Source of the DNA: Bromus sterilis
Lineage: Eukaryota; Streptophyta; Magnoliopsida; Poales; Poaceae
Direction: 5' to 3'
DNA length: 64,000 nt
Assembly: GCA_950022295.1 (NCBI GenBank)
Contig: OX465600.1
Coordinates: 203,885,782-203,949,781 of the forward strand
Both the position numbers and the translations under genes were made by a program. Below the pieces are notes generated by a model. The model worked only from the letters and a program-made list of their open reading frames with translations, did not search any database and was not told the DNA's origin. Shown here one piece after another: positions 1-12,486 of the stretch; the stretch's first letter is position 1; the number at the start of each line of letters is the position of its first letter.

Positions 1-3000
1 AGAACAAGAACCCAAGTGCATTCCTTGAATGTACTTCCCCTTCCCGAACTTGAGGATATTCCGGTCGTTCGTGACTTCCCGGATGTCTTTCCTAAAGAGC
101 TGCCGGGCATGCCACCCGACAGATGTGTAGAATTTATAGTGGATCTTGTTCCAGGAACCGCACCAATTTCCAAACGCCCTTATAAAATGGCCCCACATGA
201 GTTAGCTGAGCTAAAAACCCAACTTGATGCTTCGTTGGCAAAAGGCTTCATCCGCCCTAGCTCATCGCCATGGGGTTGCCCCGTTCTGTTCGTAAAGAAG
301 AAAGATGGAACAGAAAGGATGTGCGTAGATTATCGCCCGCTAAATTTAGCGACGATAAAGAACAAATACCCACTGCCCAGGATCAATGATCTTTATGATC
401 AACTTGCAGGATCCGCTGTCTTTTCCAAGATGGATTTAAGATTAGGTTATCATCATATCAGAATCCGAAACGAGGACATTCCCAAAACGGCTTTTACTAC
501 TCGTTATGTTCTTTACGAGTACACCGTCATGTCCTTTGGTATAACCAATGCCCCCGCCACATTCTCACGCTTGATGAATTCGATCTTCATGGAGTACCTA
601 GATAAATTTGTTGTGGTTTATCCCGATGACATTCTCATCTACTCGAAGAACGAAGGAGATCATGCCAAACACTTAAGGCTGGTATTGATGAAACTTAGAG
701 AGCATCGCCTGTACGCTAAATTCTCCAAGTGTGAATTCTAGCTACCAGAAGTGACCTACTTAGGCCACGTGATTTCTGCAAAAGGCATTGCTGTGAATCC
801 CGAGAGAGTTCAGGCCGTCCTTGACTGGACTCCACCTGAATCGGTTAAGCAAGTTAGAAGTTTTCTTGGCCTAGCCAGCTATTGTCGTCGCTTCGTCGAG
901 AACTTTTCTAAAGTTGCAAAGCTTCTAACTGAACTCCTCAAGAAAGATAAGAAATTCTTATGGACTTCCAAGTGCGAGGAAAGCTTTCAAGAGCTAAAAA
1001 GGAGATTGACTTCCGCACCCGTACTTGCACCTCCAGACACAAAAAGGGATTTCGAGATCTATTGTGACGCATCACGGCAAGGGTTAGGATGCATACTTCT
1101 GCAAGATCGACATGTGGTAGCTTATGCTTCACGCCAGCTGCGGCCACATGAAGAGAACTATCCTACCCATGACCTTGAACTCGCTGCCGTAGTTCATGCT
1201 CTAACAACTTGGCGACATTACCTCCTTGGTAATCGTTGTGAGATTTATTCCGACCACCAAAGCCTCAAATATATTTTCACCCAGCCAGATCTTAATCTCA
1301 GGCAAAGACGCTGGATTGAGTTTATAAAATATTACGACGTAGCAATTTCTTACACCCCAGGCAAGGCCAATGTCATGGCTGATGCACTAAGTCGTAAGTC
1401 GTACTGTAACAACCTCATGTTACAGAAGTATCAACAACTTCTTCATGAGGACTTTCGCAAGCTCAACCTTGAAATTGTTCCTCATGGCTATCTTTCTACC
1501 TTGGTGGCGAAACCAACTCTTGAGGATCAAATTATAGTTGCCCAAAGGCGTGCACGAGGTGTTCACCGGATCAAGGAGAACATTGCTGGCGGAGTTGCTA
1601 AATGTTTCTCCACAGATAGCAAAGGAACGGTATTCTTTGAAAATCGTTTAGTAGTACCTAAGAATAGGGAACTAAGGCAACTCATCCTCAAAGAAGCCCA
1701 TGACACACCCCTCTCGATTCATCCCGGTAGCACAAAAATGTACCGAGATCTACGCCAGAGATTTTGGTGGACTAGGATGAAGAGAGACATTGCTCAATTT
1801 GTTGCCAAATGTGATGTTTGTCGTCGCATTAAGGTAGAACATCAAAGACCTGCTGGTACACTTCAACCTTTGTCTATTCCCGAGTGGAAATGGGACAAAG
1901 TCGGTATGGACTTCATCACCGGCTTTCCAAGAACCCAGAAAGGAAACAATGCCATCTTCGTTGTCATAGATAGGCTTTCCAAAGTAGCTCACTTCCTTCC
2001 GGTTCGCGAGTCGATAACTGCTAGCCAGTTAGCAGACTTGTACATCTCCATAATTGTATCCCTTCACGGTGTTCCTTTGGAAATCAATTCTGATCGTGGT
2101 AGCCTTTTCACCTCTAGATTTTGGGGAAGCTTCCAACGTGCTATGGGAACTCATCTCTCCTTTAGTACGGCTTTCCATCCTCAGTCTAGCGGTCAAGTCG
2201 AAAGGGTTAACCAGATTATTGAAGACATGCTCAGAGCTTGTGTTATCTCATTCGGAAAGAATTGGGAGAATTCCATATGCCGAATTTGCTTATAACAATA
2301 GCTTTCAATCTAGTCTGAACATGGCTCCTTTTGAACTCCTGTATGGACGACGATGTCGAACACCACTAAACTGGTCAGAAACCGGTGAAAGACAACTCTT
2401 TGGACCGGACATGATCATGGAAGCAGAAGAGCAAGTTCGCATTGTTCGTGATCAATTGAAAGCAACCCAGTCTCGTCAGAAAAGCTACTATGATCGTCAT
2501 CATAGGCAAGAGAGCTACAATCTGGATGAGAAGGCTTACCTTCGAGTTACTCCTCTGAAGGGAACCCAACGTTTCGGTATCAAAGGCAAGTTGGCCCCAC
2601 GTTACATCGGACCTTTCCGCATTATTGCTAAACGTGGAGAAGTTGCCTACCAACTTGAACTACCTCCGCACCTCTCCCGAGTACATGATGTATTCCATGT
2701 GTCCCAACTCAGGCGTTGCTTCAAGGACCCCATCCGCGAAGTCGACCATGAAACGCTTGATCTCCAAGATGACCATTCTTATCGAGAATACCCCGTTCGT
2801 ATTCTTGATTCCGCAGAGCGTGTCACTCGTCGTCAGAAGATTAGGTTTCTAAAAGTGCAATGGTCACACCACTCTGAAAGAGAAGCCACGTGGGAAAGAG
2901 AAGACCGTCTCAGTGCCGAGTACCCCACCTTCCTCCCGCAGAATTCTGAATATCGGGACGAGATTCTTTTGAGTGCGGGCGAGTTGTCAGAGCCGTCTGT

Positions 3001-3133
3001 TAGGTATGTGCTAGGGTTAGCTAGTACCTTTGCATCATGCCAAAAATTTCAAAAGAAATCTTGGAAATCAATTTCAAAATCCAAATGGGAGAAGGAACAC
3101 CCCCCAGATGAATTAATTCAAAAGGCCAGATAA
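1..3133 (+). pseudogene. Ty3/gypsy chromovirus pol of element G1, 5'-truncated by the window edge
   Basis: This is the retrotransposon polyprotein from the protease-RT linker onward. RT spans about 100-740, with the catalytic box at 619-630 reading Y-P-D-D instead of the Y-L-D-D seen in G3. RNase H is at about 1045-1400, the integrase HHCC zinc finger at about 1700-1820, and the integrase core (MDF, SDRG, QVER) at about 1905-2215. A C-terminal chromodomain (YPVRI to EREATWERED) lies at about 2785-2937, which places the element among plant chromoviruses, probably Tekay-like. Two lesions are visible: an in-frame TAG at 739-741 where G3 has a Trp codon, and a 5 bp deletion near 2270 that shifts frame inside the integrase. 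The reading frame runs through the polypurine tract into the LTR and stops at 3131-3133. The copy is dead by sequence. Confidence 0.93.
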
Positions 3134-6100
3134 ATATATTTTCCAAAAATTCATGTTAGAGTTTTGAAAAGTCTTATAAATGAGTGTGATCACATATCAA
3201 GTGATGTGGGACCCACCCCATGCTCATAGATTTTTCAAATATTCAAACAGTACCTTGGAATTAAAGAAATACCCCTTTTTGATTTAAAATTCAAATCTTT
3301 TGAATTTTAAAAATGTTGAAAGTTTATGAGTGGCTAGTTTATTATATTATGAGGCCACATAAAAGTTTTCAGCATTTAATAAAATGTTTAGCTATTTATT
3401 TTAGCTAAACACAACAAATTACAGAAAAACAGAAAGGAAAGATTAAACAGAAAAGGAAAAGACTTACCTGGCGCCTGGGCGAAGTCGGCCCACCCCAGCC
3501 CAGCCGGCCCAAAAGGGCACGGGGGTCTTCTTCCACACCCCGCGCCTCCAAGCTGCTCGGTGGAATGCCACCGAGCTAGCTGGTGACGCCACCTCGACGC
3601 CGAGTAGCTTCCGGCCCTCCCCGTGGCCTCTTCTCGCACCTGGACGCGCCTGGAGACGCCGTGAGTTCATTCCGCCCCTCCCCAGTGCCTATCCTCCTCT
3701 CTCTCGCTGAACCCCACGAAGAACAGGACGCCGCCGTCGCCATAGCTTGAAGCCCACGTGGCCAACGACATCCCCGAGCTGCGCCGTGCTGTCCATCGTC
3801 CTCCTCGTCGTCGACTACGTCTTCCAGAGCAGCGAATCCAACTCGGAGCCCTCCTAGCCGCCGGAATCGAGCTCGAGCCGCCGCCGGACCCGAACGACGC
3901 CTTTGTCGATTTCGTCGCCGTCGAGCCCTCCCAGCTCAAGCCGCCACCTCCGTCGAGTTCCTGGTGAGCAGGCGGTCCAAACCCCTCTCTCCCTGCCCCT
4001 ATTCGTTGTCTCCTTGACGATCCGCCATGGAAGCCGAAGTACCTCGCCGCCATGGATGAGCTCGAGGTCGCCCCTGTGCCCCTTCGTCTCAGCCAGAGCG
4101 CGCGTTTGGCTCCTGAGCATGTTAGCTTTCGAACGCGAGCGTTTTCAGCCCGAACCGTGCACGGTAGCATCGCCTGCGACTTCGCCGTGGTTCTGCTGCC
4201 GTCGGAGTCGTCGCCGTCGTCGATGCAGAGCTCCCCGTGGACCCCCGATGCCTCCAGAAGATGCGGACGACCTCCAGGAGCAAGCCGGTGCCCTCCGTTT
4301 CCCCTCCCGTGGACGGAATCGAGTTCCCGTGCAGCGCCGCCGTGGTCCAGTCGCCGGCGTCAAGCCACCGGCGAGTCAGCGTTAACCCCCCCCGGCTAAT
4401 CACCTGATTAGTGACCCCTGGGTCACTGACAAGTGGGCCCAGTGGCTTAATTAAGCCACTGGATTAATTTAACCCACGGGTTAAGTTAACCCAGCCACTG
4501 ACAGGGTGGCCCCACATGTCAGCCCCCCCCTGACGCCATCCTGACGCAGTAAATTGAATTAAAGAATTTCCAGAAATTCAAAAATGTTAAAATAATTCCA
4601 GAAATTACAGAAAATACCCCAAACCTTGGAAATTCATAGAAAATTCATACTAACTCCAAATTGGACAAATAATATATGAAAAATGATCAGGAGAAAATTA
4701 TCTTTCCAAATATGCAACTTTAAACTCTGTTTGAGTTGAATTTAAAATGTGATCAGTAGCATTTGCTATTTGATTTAAATGGAATTAAATCAAATTCAAT
4801 ACCAATATTTTTGCAACTTGAACCATGGAAACATGCTACATTTCACTTACACATCAGAGGCATATCATACACATTTGAAGGTAATTCAAAATGATCAAAC
4901 TATATCACATATAACTTGGTTGATGTTGAATTCAAAGGTTGAGTTTGAATTTGCATTTTAAATGCAATATATTCCACTTAAATGGAATTGCCTCACACAT
5001 CAAAACTTATACTTCAAGCTTGAACATTCAATCATGTTCTTGAGCATTGCATTCATATTGATTGCTACTTCGTGCTTTGTTTGTCGAGTAGAGGTGGAAC
5101 CGGAGCAAGAGGTCACCCCCTTCGCTGAAGATCCAGAACCCGAACCTCGTCAGCAAGGCAAGCAAACCCCCATTGATCATGTCGATAAAATCCCACTTCC
5201 CTCTCATGTCTCGCTTATGCATTGTTTAGGATGATCACCATGCTTCGTTTCTACCGCATAGATGAACCCATTCCTTTGCATGACCTATCATTTTGTCACA
5301 GTAGTAAGCAAACCACAATCCTAGCAACTGTAGGAGTTGTTTGATATCATGTGGCCCCTGCAAATGTTACCGCTTATTGCATGCTTAGTATTATACTAGG
5401 TTTTTACTGTGATGTGAGTCGGGATGGGAATGATCATGTTGATGATGGTAGAAAAGTGTTGGTGAATCGACCCTAATACAAGGTGAACGATGAGAGGCTG
5501 TGTAGGAGTACACGGTGGGTTGTCTCGTTGAACACCGCCCTAAGTCCGAGTTCTTGTGTGGTGATCCAAGATGAAGAGTACAACCACACATTGGGCTCAC
5601 TGACCCCTCTCAACTTATTAACTCATCCCTTTCGATGTCCAGATGTCGCAGTAGTTCGGAGTTCTGGTAGGCTTGTGGCCTGGATGCTAAGTGAGAGAAC
5701 GGCTCACCCGAGACCGGCTTATGCACCACGCACACATCGCTTGGGTCCACTTCGGTAAACCGGCCGGGTTCACGATTGTGGTAGCCAACCCAAGTAGGCG
5801 GCTTTCTTGGACTAGATAGGCTATGAGGTAACAGTTCTGGTGAGCATCCTCGCTGGCACCCCTTGAATGGTGTCGAGATCAAAGGCGGTAAATGATGGTC
5901 ATGTGTGTGTAGCGTTACACCCTTGCAAGGTTAACAAAACTATTCGAATAGCCGCGTCCGCGGTTATGGACTACTTGGAAAGCTTAGCTTGATTATTAGA
6001 TAACTTGAACCGGATATTTCTAAAACACACCAAGATAAGTGTGAGTGCTATGGCGTGCTTTCTCGTGGGGAAGTCGAGGAAGGCACCATAGTGGTGTATT

Positions 6101-7082
6101 GGTTGGTGAAAGTAGTGGATTCGTGTACGCTTCTTACCTCAAGTCTGGTACTCGTAGTTCAGGACTAGCCAAGTCAAAGCTGGCATTTCTGCAAGTGAAC
6201 CCCACCTTCCTTTAGCTTGATACATGTGCATGAGTAGTATAGCTCCTATGTAAGTCTTGCTGAGTACGCCTTTGTACTCACGTTTGCTTAATCTATGTTT
6301 TAGATGACGCCACTGACCCCGAAGGTGGCTTCTTCATCGAGCTGGACGACTGAAGTTAAGCTAGTCTAGTCCCAGTCAGCAGACTGGTTCCCTCGTGGAG
6401 GGCTTTATGTTTGAATAAGGCTTCTTAAGCCAATTTGTTAAACTTCTCTGTACTCAGACATAATTTGCTTCCGTTCTGTGTTGTAATGTTGGATCACATG
6501 TATGTGATCTCTGTGTGTACTCTATAAGAGTTATAAATAAAATGTACACTTTGTAGAGAATTGCAATGGTACCTACTGTTCATACAAGGCATGTGTGCTG
6601 CGTGTATGTTTATAACATGCATGTCTTTGTATGGGTTTTCGAGACCTTAGTTGTGTTCTGGCTGGCGATCTTTCATACACCAAGTGGCCCTTAGATGTGC
6701 GCAGCTTGGGGCACCGTGATGCGATTGCTCGAGACTCTGTGTCGTGCACACTTTGTGGTATGATCGAGCCCGCCCTAGACCCCGACTAAGTGATCGGGCT
6801 GGAGTAAGTCTATGTAAGAGTTTCGAGATAGTCGATAGTATGGTTGAGGCGACTTGTCTTTGAATATGGGAGTTCACCACCCATATCATTAGACTTGTGT
6901 GCGGACGATGAGGACCCATTGCAGTTGATCATCCGGCCTGGATGGGATGCCCCTCACGTACGATGCTTTCCGAGAATGTTCAGTGCTTGGCCTTGTCTGC
7001 TTAGACAAGTGGGTGCGGTTCTCGGCTCTCCATATGACTATGTCTTAACTGTACTTGCATACGCTAACCCCGGGTCCCAACA
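2985..7082 (+). repeat. 3' LTR of gypsy element G1 (family A, 4.1 kb)
   Basis: The LTR begins TGTCAGAGCC directly after a purine-rich stretch (about 2971-2984) and ends GGGTCCCAACA. The same ends occur at 9103, 51086, 55047 and 60962. The order is AT-rich U3, a GC-rich block with spurious ORFs (3470-4400), a tract rich in direction-specific CCACATGTCAG motifs, then U5-like DNA. The shared palindromic motif is at 5915-5979. The element ends abruptly against G2 pol sequence at 7083, as expected for an insertion into G2. CTCTT at 7083-7087 would be the target duplication, but its partner lies outside the window. Confidence 0.88.
6536..6541 (+). terminator. Candidate polyadenylation signal in G1 LTR
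   Basis: AATAAA lies in AT-rich DNA following a TGTA-rich stretch, about 540 bp before the LTR end. This is a plausible R/U5 border for the retrotransposon transcript, inferred from the motif alone. Confidence 0.35.
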
Positions 7083-8630
7083 CTCTTCAGGAAAGACATC
7101 CGGGAAGTCACGAACCACCGGAACATCTTCAAGGTCGGGAAGGGGAAGCACATTCAAAGAATGCACCTGGGTTCTTGTTCTTGGTGAAGAGTAATCTATT
7201 GTCTGGCCTGAAAAATGTGTAAGTCTAATTGACTTGGCTTTACAATCAAGAAAAGCATGTTGTCTTGATAACCAATCCATACCAATGATGAAATCAATGT
7301 CTGAAGACTTGAGGGCTATGAGTGAAGCAAGGAATACTAAACCCTCAATTGCAATTTGATTACCATGGCTTACTCTATTAGTTTGACATTTGGAACCAGG
7401 AGTTTGAATAATCATTGGGGTGAACATTTCATCAAAGGATATCTCATGTCGAAGTGCATAACTCTCCGACATGAATGAGTGAGATGCTCTTGGATCGAAA
7501 AGGACAGAAGTGGGAATAAAGTTGACTGGGAGCGTACCAAGAATGACGTCAGAAGTACTATCAGTTTCCTCAGCTGGGATTTGGTTCACACGTCCAAGAT
7601 TTTCTGAGGTGGATGGCTTGGCAGTGGAAACCTTCGTGGTTGTCTTGGCACGAACATTGGGGTTTCCTTTGGCATGGGGTGGAGCATTCTGATTGACGGG
7701 GCACTCACGAGAGTAGTGACCAGGATGGCCACATCTGAAGTAGGCTCCAAAGATAGTGCGGGGAGCTGGGTTGTTTGGTGGAGCTGGTGGACGAGGCGGC
7801 AAAAGGAATGGCCTCGGTGGGTTGTTTTGGTGGATCAAACTGTTAGGAATCCAGATCATGCGCTTCTGAGGGCGTGAACTGGAAGAAGGGGCAAGCTCAA
7901 GAGCATGCTTGCGAGACTTCTCAAAAACTTCATTGCCATGCTCAGCTCTGAACGATCTGTTGACTAAATCCTCAAAGGTGGCAAACTCAAGGAGGTTGAG
8001 ATCATGATGAAGGATGGGGTTAAGTCCCTTGTGGTACCTTGCCTGCTTTCTGGCATCGGTGGTGATCTCATCTTGGGCATAACGAGCAAGACGGTTGCAC
8101 TTCCTCACATACTCATGAATGGACATCTCTCCTTGATTCAGATTGCATAACTCTTCCTTCTTGCGCTCCATCAACTCATCCAGAATGTGGTACCCTCGAA
8201 AGGCAACACAGAACTCCTGCCAAGTCACCACGTGACCATCCGGCTGCATTGCAACATAGTTCTCCCACCACTAAAGAGCAGCACCTCCCAAGAAGTATAC
8301 CGCGAAAACAACTCGGTCATCAGGAGCAACATGTGCTGTATCAAGCTTACGCTCGATGGAACAGAGCCAATCATCAGCTTCAAGGGGCTCAGAAGAACAT
8401 CGGAATACCGGTGGCTTGAGGAAGATGAAGTCCTGAATGTTGACCACCACATTACGATGGTGGGCGGTATTCTGCTCGATGAGCTCCAAAAGGCGTGTTT
8501 GATCACGTCTATTCCGCTCGGCTTCCATCATGATTTCCGCCGCAGAAGGCGGTGGTGGAGGTTCATCATCATTTCGATTTTGATCACGGTCTCGATTCCA
8601 AAGAACAACACTACGAGTTCCACCTGACAT
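7083..8630 (-). pseudogene. gag and protease of chromovirus G2, 3' part missing
   Basis: The reading frame starts with ATG at 8630 and runs in one frame through gag into protease. Gag has the retrotrans_gag-type region (WWENY, LARYAQDEI, about 7950-8290) and a zinc knuckle near 7700-7745. The first knuckle Cys is replaced (AYFRCGHPGHYSREC against ACYKCGQAGHYSRDC in G3). The protease active site near 7490 reads F-D-P-R-A where G3 has F-D-P-G-A, so the catalytic Gly is lost. An in-frame TAG sits at 8271-8273, next to the WWEN motif. The frame breaks at 7083, where G1's LTR begins. This copy shows that gag and pol form a single ORF in the family. Confidence 0.9.
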
Positions 8631-9086
8631 CCTGTGTGATAAAATTCAACAATCAGAATAGGTTGTACGATGGAGGCAAGGATAAAAGGATATGATTTAG
8701 GCGGAAAGGATAAAATGCGAAGGCAATGATTCAAAGAAACACGGAACAAATCCGGCAGCATAACGGCTACACTGGGATGGAAATTGAAACAACCTCGAAG
8801 AAATTGAACAGAACTTCTTCAAGGAACTCAAAACACGGAGACTCTGGACAACCACAACAATCCTACGGCTATAAGGAGGCAATCAACGAGATGTTCTAGT
8901 CAGACATAGATGAGCCTAGTCCTATCTTCCCATAGAAAAGATGAGGGTGACTCAGAACTTAGAATGATGAGGGTAAGGAGAAAAAAATAAGCCTTACGTT
9001 GTTCCCTTATATACCTAGAGTAACTATATAACTATAGAGTGCTAGACTCGACTTCGGCCAAGGCTAATAATCCTACAGTCAGTCCT
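8631..9086 (-). other. 5' untranslated leader of G2
   Basis: This non-coding stretch lies between the primer binding site and gag. Its part near the LTR (about 8840-9086) matches the G3 leader at about 60720-60945. The gag ATG is directly preceded by a pyrimidine-containing stretch ending CAG (8634-8632), which resembles a 3' splice site. G2 has no counterpart of the ORF that G3 carries in this position. Confidence 0.6.
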
Positions 9087-9098
9087 GCTCTGATACCA
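9087..9098 (-). other. Primer binding site of G2 (initiator Met tRNA)
   Basis: The reverse complement reads TGGTATCAGAGC, complementary to the 3' end of plant initiator Met tRNA. It is separated by four bases from the LTR end at 9103. This fixes the - orientation of G2. Confidence 0.9.
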
Positions 9099-9102
9099 AG
9101 TC

Positions 9103-12100
9103 TGTCGGGACCCGGGGTTAGCGTATGCAAGTCCCGCTACGACATAGTCATATGGAGAGCCGAGAACCGTACCCACTTGACTAAGCAGACAAGGCCAAGC
9201 ACAGAACGTTCTCGGAAAGCATCGTACGTGAGGGGCATCCCATTCAGGCCGGATGATCATCTGAGATGGGTCCTCATCATACGCACTCAAGTCTAATGAT
9301 ATGGGTGATGAACTCCCATATTCGCAGACAAGTCGCCTCAACCATACTATCGACTATCTCATAACTCTTACATAGACTTACTCCAGCCCGATCACTTAGT
9401 CGGGGTCTAGGGCGGACTTGATCATACATCAAAGTGTGCACGAGACAGAGTCTCGAACAATCGCATTGCGATGCCCCAAGCTGCGCACATCTAAGGGCCA
9501 CTTGGTGTATAAAAGACCGCCAGCCAGATCACAACTAAGGTCTCGAAAACCCATACTAAGACATGCATGTTATAAACATACACGCAGCACACATGTCTAG
9601 TATGAACAGCAGGTATCATTGCAATTCTCTACAATGTATACATCTTTATTAATAACTCTTACAGAGTGCACACAGAGATCAGAAGTCTGTGATCAACCAT
9701 TACATCAAACATCCGGAAGCAAAGTAGGTCCGAGTACAGACAAGATTAACAAATGGCTTAGATAAGCCTTATCTAAAAATAAGCACTCCACGAGGGAACC
9801 AGTCGTCTGACTGGGACTACACTAGCTTGGTCTTGGTCTGAGTCTTCAATCTTCAAGCTTTGGGTAGAAGCCACCATCAGGTAGGTGGGTTCATCTAAAA
9901 CATAGAATAAGAAAACGTGAGTACAAAGTCGTACTCAGCAAGACTTACGTAGGAACTATACTACTCATGCACATGTATCAAGATAAAGGGAGGTGGGGTT
10001 TCACTTGCAGAAGTGCCAGCTTTGACTTGGCTAGTCCTGAACTACGAGTACCAGACTTGAGGTAAGAAGCGTACACGAGTCCACTACATCTCCAACCAAT
10101 TACACCACTATGGTGCCTTCCTCGACTTCCCACGACAAAGCACGCCATAGCACTCACACTTATCTTGGTGTATTTTAGAAGTATCCAGTTCAAGTTGTCT
10201 AATAATCAAGCTAAGCTTTCCAAGAAGTCCTTAACCGCGGACGCGACTATTCAAATAGTTTTGTTAACCCTGTAGGGGTGTACCGCTACACACACGTGTC
10301 ATCAATTACGGCATTTTGCGTGTCACCGTTCAAGAGATGATAGCGAGGATGCCACCACAAGACTTCGCCCACAGCTCCGTTCTAGTCCAGAGCGTCACCT
10401 ATCTGAGGGGGATCCGTTTGGAAGTCCGGCCGAGGTTCTATTACAGCCTCAAACGATGTGTGCAGGGTCCCAAGACGGTCTTGAAAAGCCGTTCATCCAC
10501 TTCGCAGACCGTGCCACAGCCCTACCAGAACTCCGAACTACTGCGACTTCTGGGTTTCGAACGGGGTGAGGTACTAGGATGAGAGGGGTCAGTAAGCCCA
10601 ATGTGTGGTTGTACTCTTCTTCTTGGATCACCACACAAGAACTCGGACTTAAGGCGGTGTTCAACGAGACAACCCACTGTGTACTCCTACACAGCCTCTC
10701 ATCGTTCACCTTGTATTAGGGTGGATTCACCAACACAGTTTCACTTTCATCAACACCATGTTTACCATCATCCCGACTCACATCAAAAGCAACCTCATTG
10801 TACCACTAAGCATGCAATAAGCAGTAAAAGTTGTAGGGGCCACATGATATCAACCAACTCCTACATCTGCTAGGATTGTGGTTTGCTTACTACTGTGACA
10901 AGATGATAGGTCATGCAAAGGATATGGGTTCAACTATGCGGTAGAATCGATACAAGGTGATCTCCTGAACATGCATAAGCGAGACTGAGAGGGAATTGGG
11001 ATTTTATCGACATGATCAATGGGGGTTTGCTTGCCTTGCTGACGAGGATCAGTCATGGGGTCTTCAACGAAGGGGATGAACTCGGGTTCCGGCTCCACTT
11101 CTATCAGCAACATGAAAATCATAGGATCAACATAATGTACAATGCACAATCACATGAATAAGATTGTAATGGTGATGTTCATGGTACTGATGTGTTGAGC
11201 ATGTCATATAAAAGGAGTATATTGCATTTGAGTTGCAAATTCAAACTCCATTTGATTTATCGATGAATTTCAAATGCATTTGAATGCATGAAAGTTCATT
11301 TGAAAAGGTTGATCATGAAGTGATGTTGTATAGTTGGAACAAAGTCTCTGATGTGTGGATGAATCCATCTAAAATAAGTGTGTTGCAAAGTCATTTGCTA
11401 ATTCACTCCAAATTTGAATTCAAAAAGGATCCATCTGCATGTTTGCTATTGTTCACCCATTTTAAAATGGTCAAACATGAAAACAAATCATATTCATAAT
11501 CCTTGTATTTTTCTGATAATTTTATACATATTATTTTTCCAATTTGGAGTTAAAATGAATTTTCTATGATTTATTGAAGTTTAAAAAATTTCTGGATTTT
11601 TCTGGAATTCTTTTTATTCAATTTCATTTACTGCATCACTGTGACGCAGGGGTGACGTCAGGGGGGGGGGCTGACCTGTGGGCCACCCATGTCAGTCTCA
11701 TGGGTTTAAATCCCTGGTTAATTAAACCGACAGGGGGTTAATAGGGCTGGTGGCCCCACCTATCAGTGAGTGATTACGGGGGGATTAAGCCCCTAATCAC
11801 TCTGACCTGTGGGCCTCGCCGAAATCCAGCCGACGGTGACCTCAAACCGCGGCGGCGCTCGCACTGGAAGCATCAATCGGGGGCCTAAAGGAGCGGGGAG
11901 ACCATCTTTGAGCTCCTGGATTCCTCCCGCGTCGACTGGCACCAGTGGAGGTTCAAGGTGGTGGCCCTATCGTCGCCGGCGACGACGACGCACGGCGGCC
12001 GTGCACGGACTCTGGTGGGTCAGTGCTACGAAGCACGGCAGAGAGAAAGGGAGGAGGGAAAAGAAGGGGAATCTCACCCTGATCACGATGAGGGGCTCGG

Positions 12101-12486
12101 GCAGGCCATTAGAGTAGCACGGGCGACGAATTTGAAGGTGAAGCCCGCGGCGGCCATGGCGGTCCCGGTGACGCTAGCGTCGTTTTAGGCCGTCCTCGGC
12201 TTCGATTGGAGGGGGGCTTCGACGGAGACGACGTCTCTGCACGCGTTGGACAAGGTGGAGGGGGCTCTGTAGCTCACCGGCCGCAAGTTCCACGGCAGTG
12301 CTCCACGGCGGCGCTCGGTCCACTACTGGGGAGAGCGAGAGGAAGCACGAGAGGAGGGGGAAAGGCGAGCACGGTGTCCAGGGAATGTCCACGCGTGAGA
12401 AAAGCATGCTGGGGGGGCTCCAGCGCGAAGCAGGAGGTGGAGGCCTTCATGCGCACGCCGACGCCCTCGGTGGCGTCCTTCTGGCG
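9103..12486 (-). repeat. 5' LTR of G2 (family A), truncated
   Basis: It starts TGTCGGGACCC beside the primer site and runs parallel to the LTR at 51086-55047 for about 3.4 kb. The shared palindromic motif is at 10221-10284, with mutations. ORFs such as those at 11809-12120 and 12206-12562 fall in the GC-rich U3 block and are not genes. The outer end of the LTR (about 0.6 kb by comparison with the 51086 copy) is missing: homology stops at about 12486, where LTR family B begins in the opposite orientation. Confidence 0.85.

Noticed and set aside
3667..4400. Overlapping ORFs up to 167 codons on both strands
   Set aside because: GC-rich U3 of LTR A. Equivalent ORFs in other LTR copies are not conserved as protein.
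11660..11672. G-run as a quadruplex or origin signal
   Set aside because: Simple homopolymer in LTR U3; similar G or C runs occur at 4387, 27312, 36564 and 50316 without common context.
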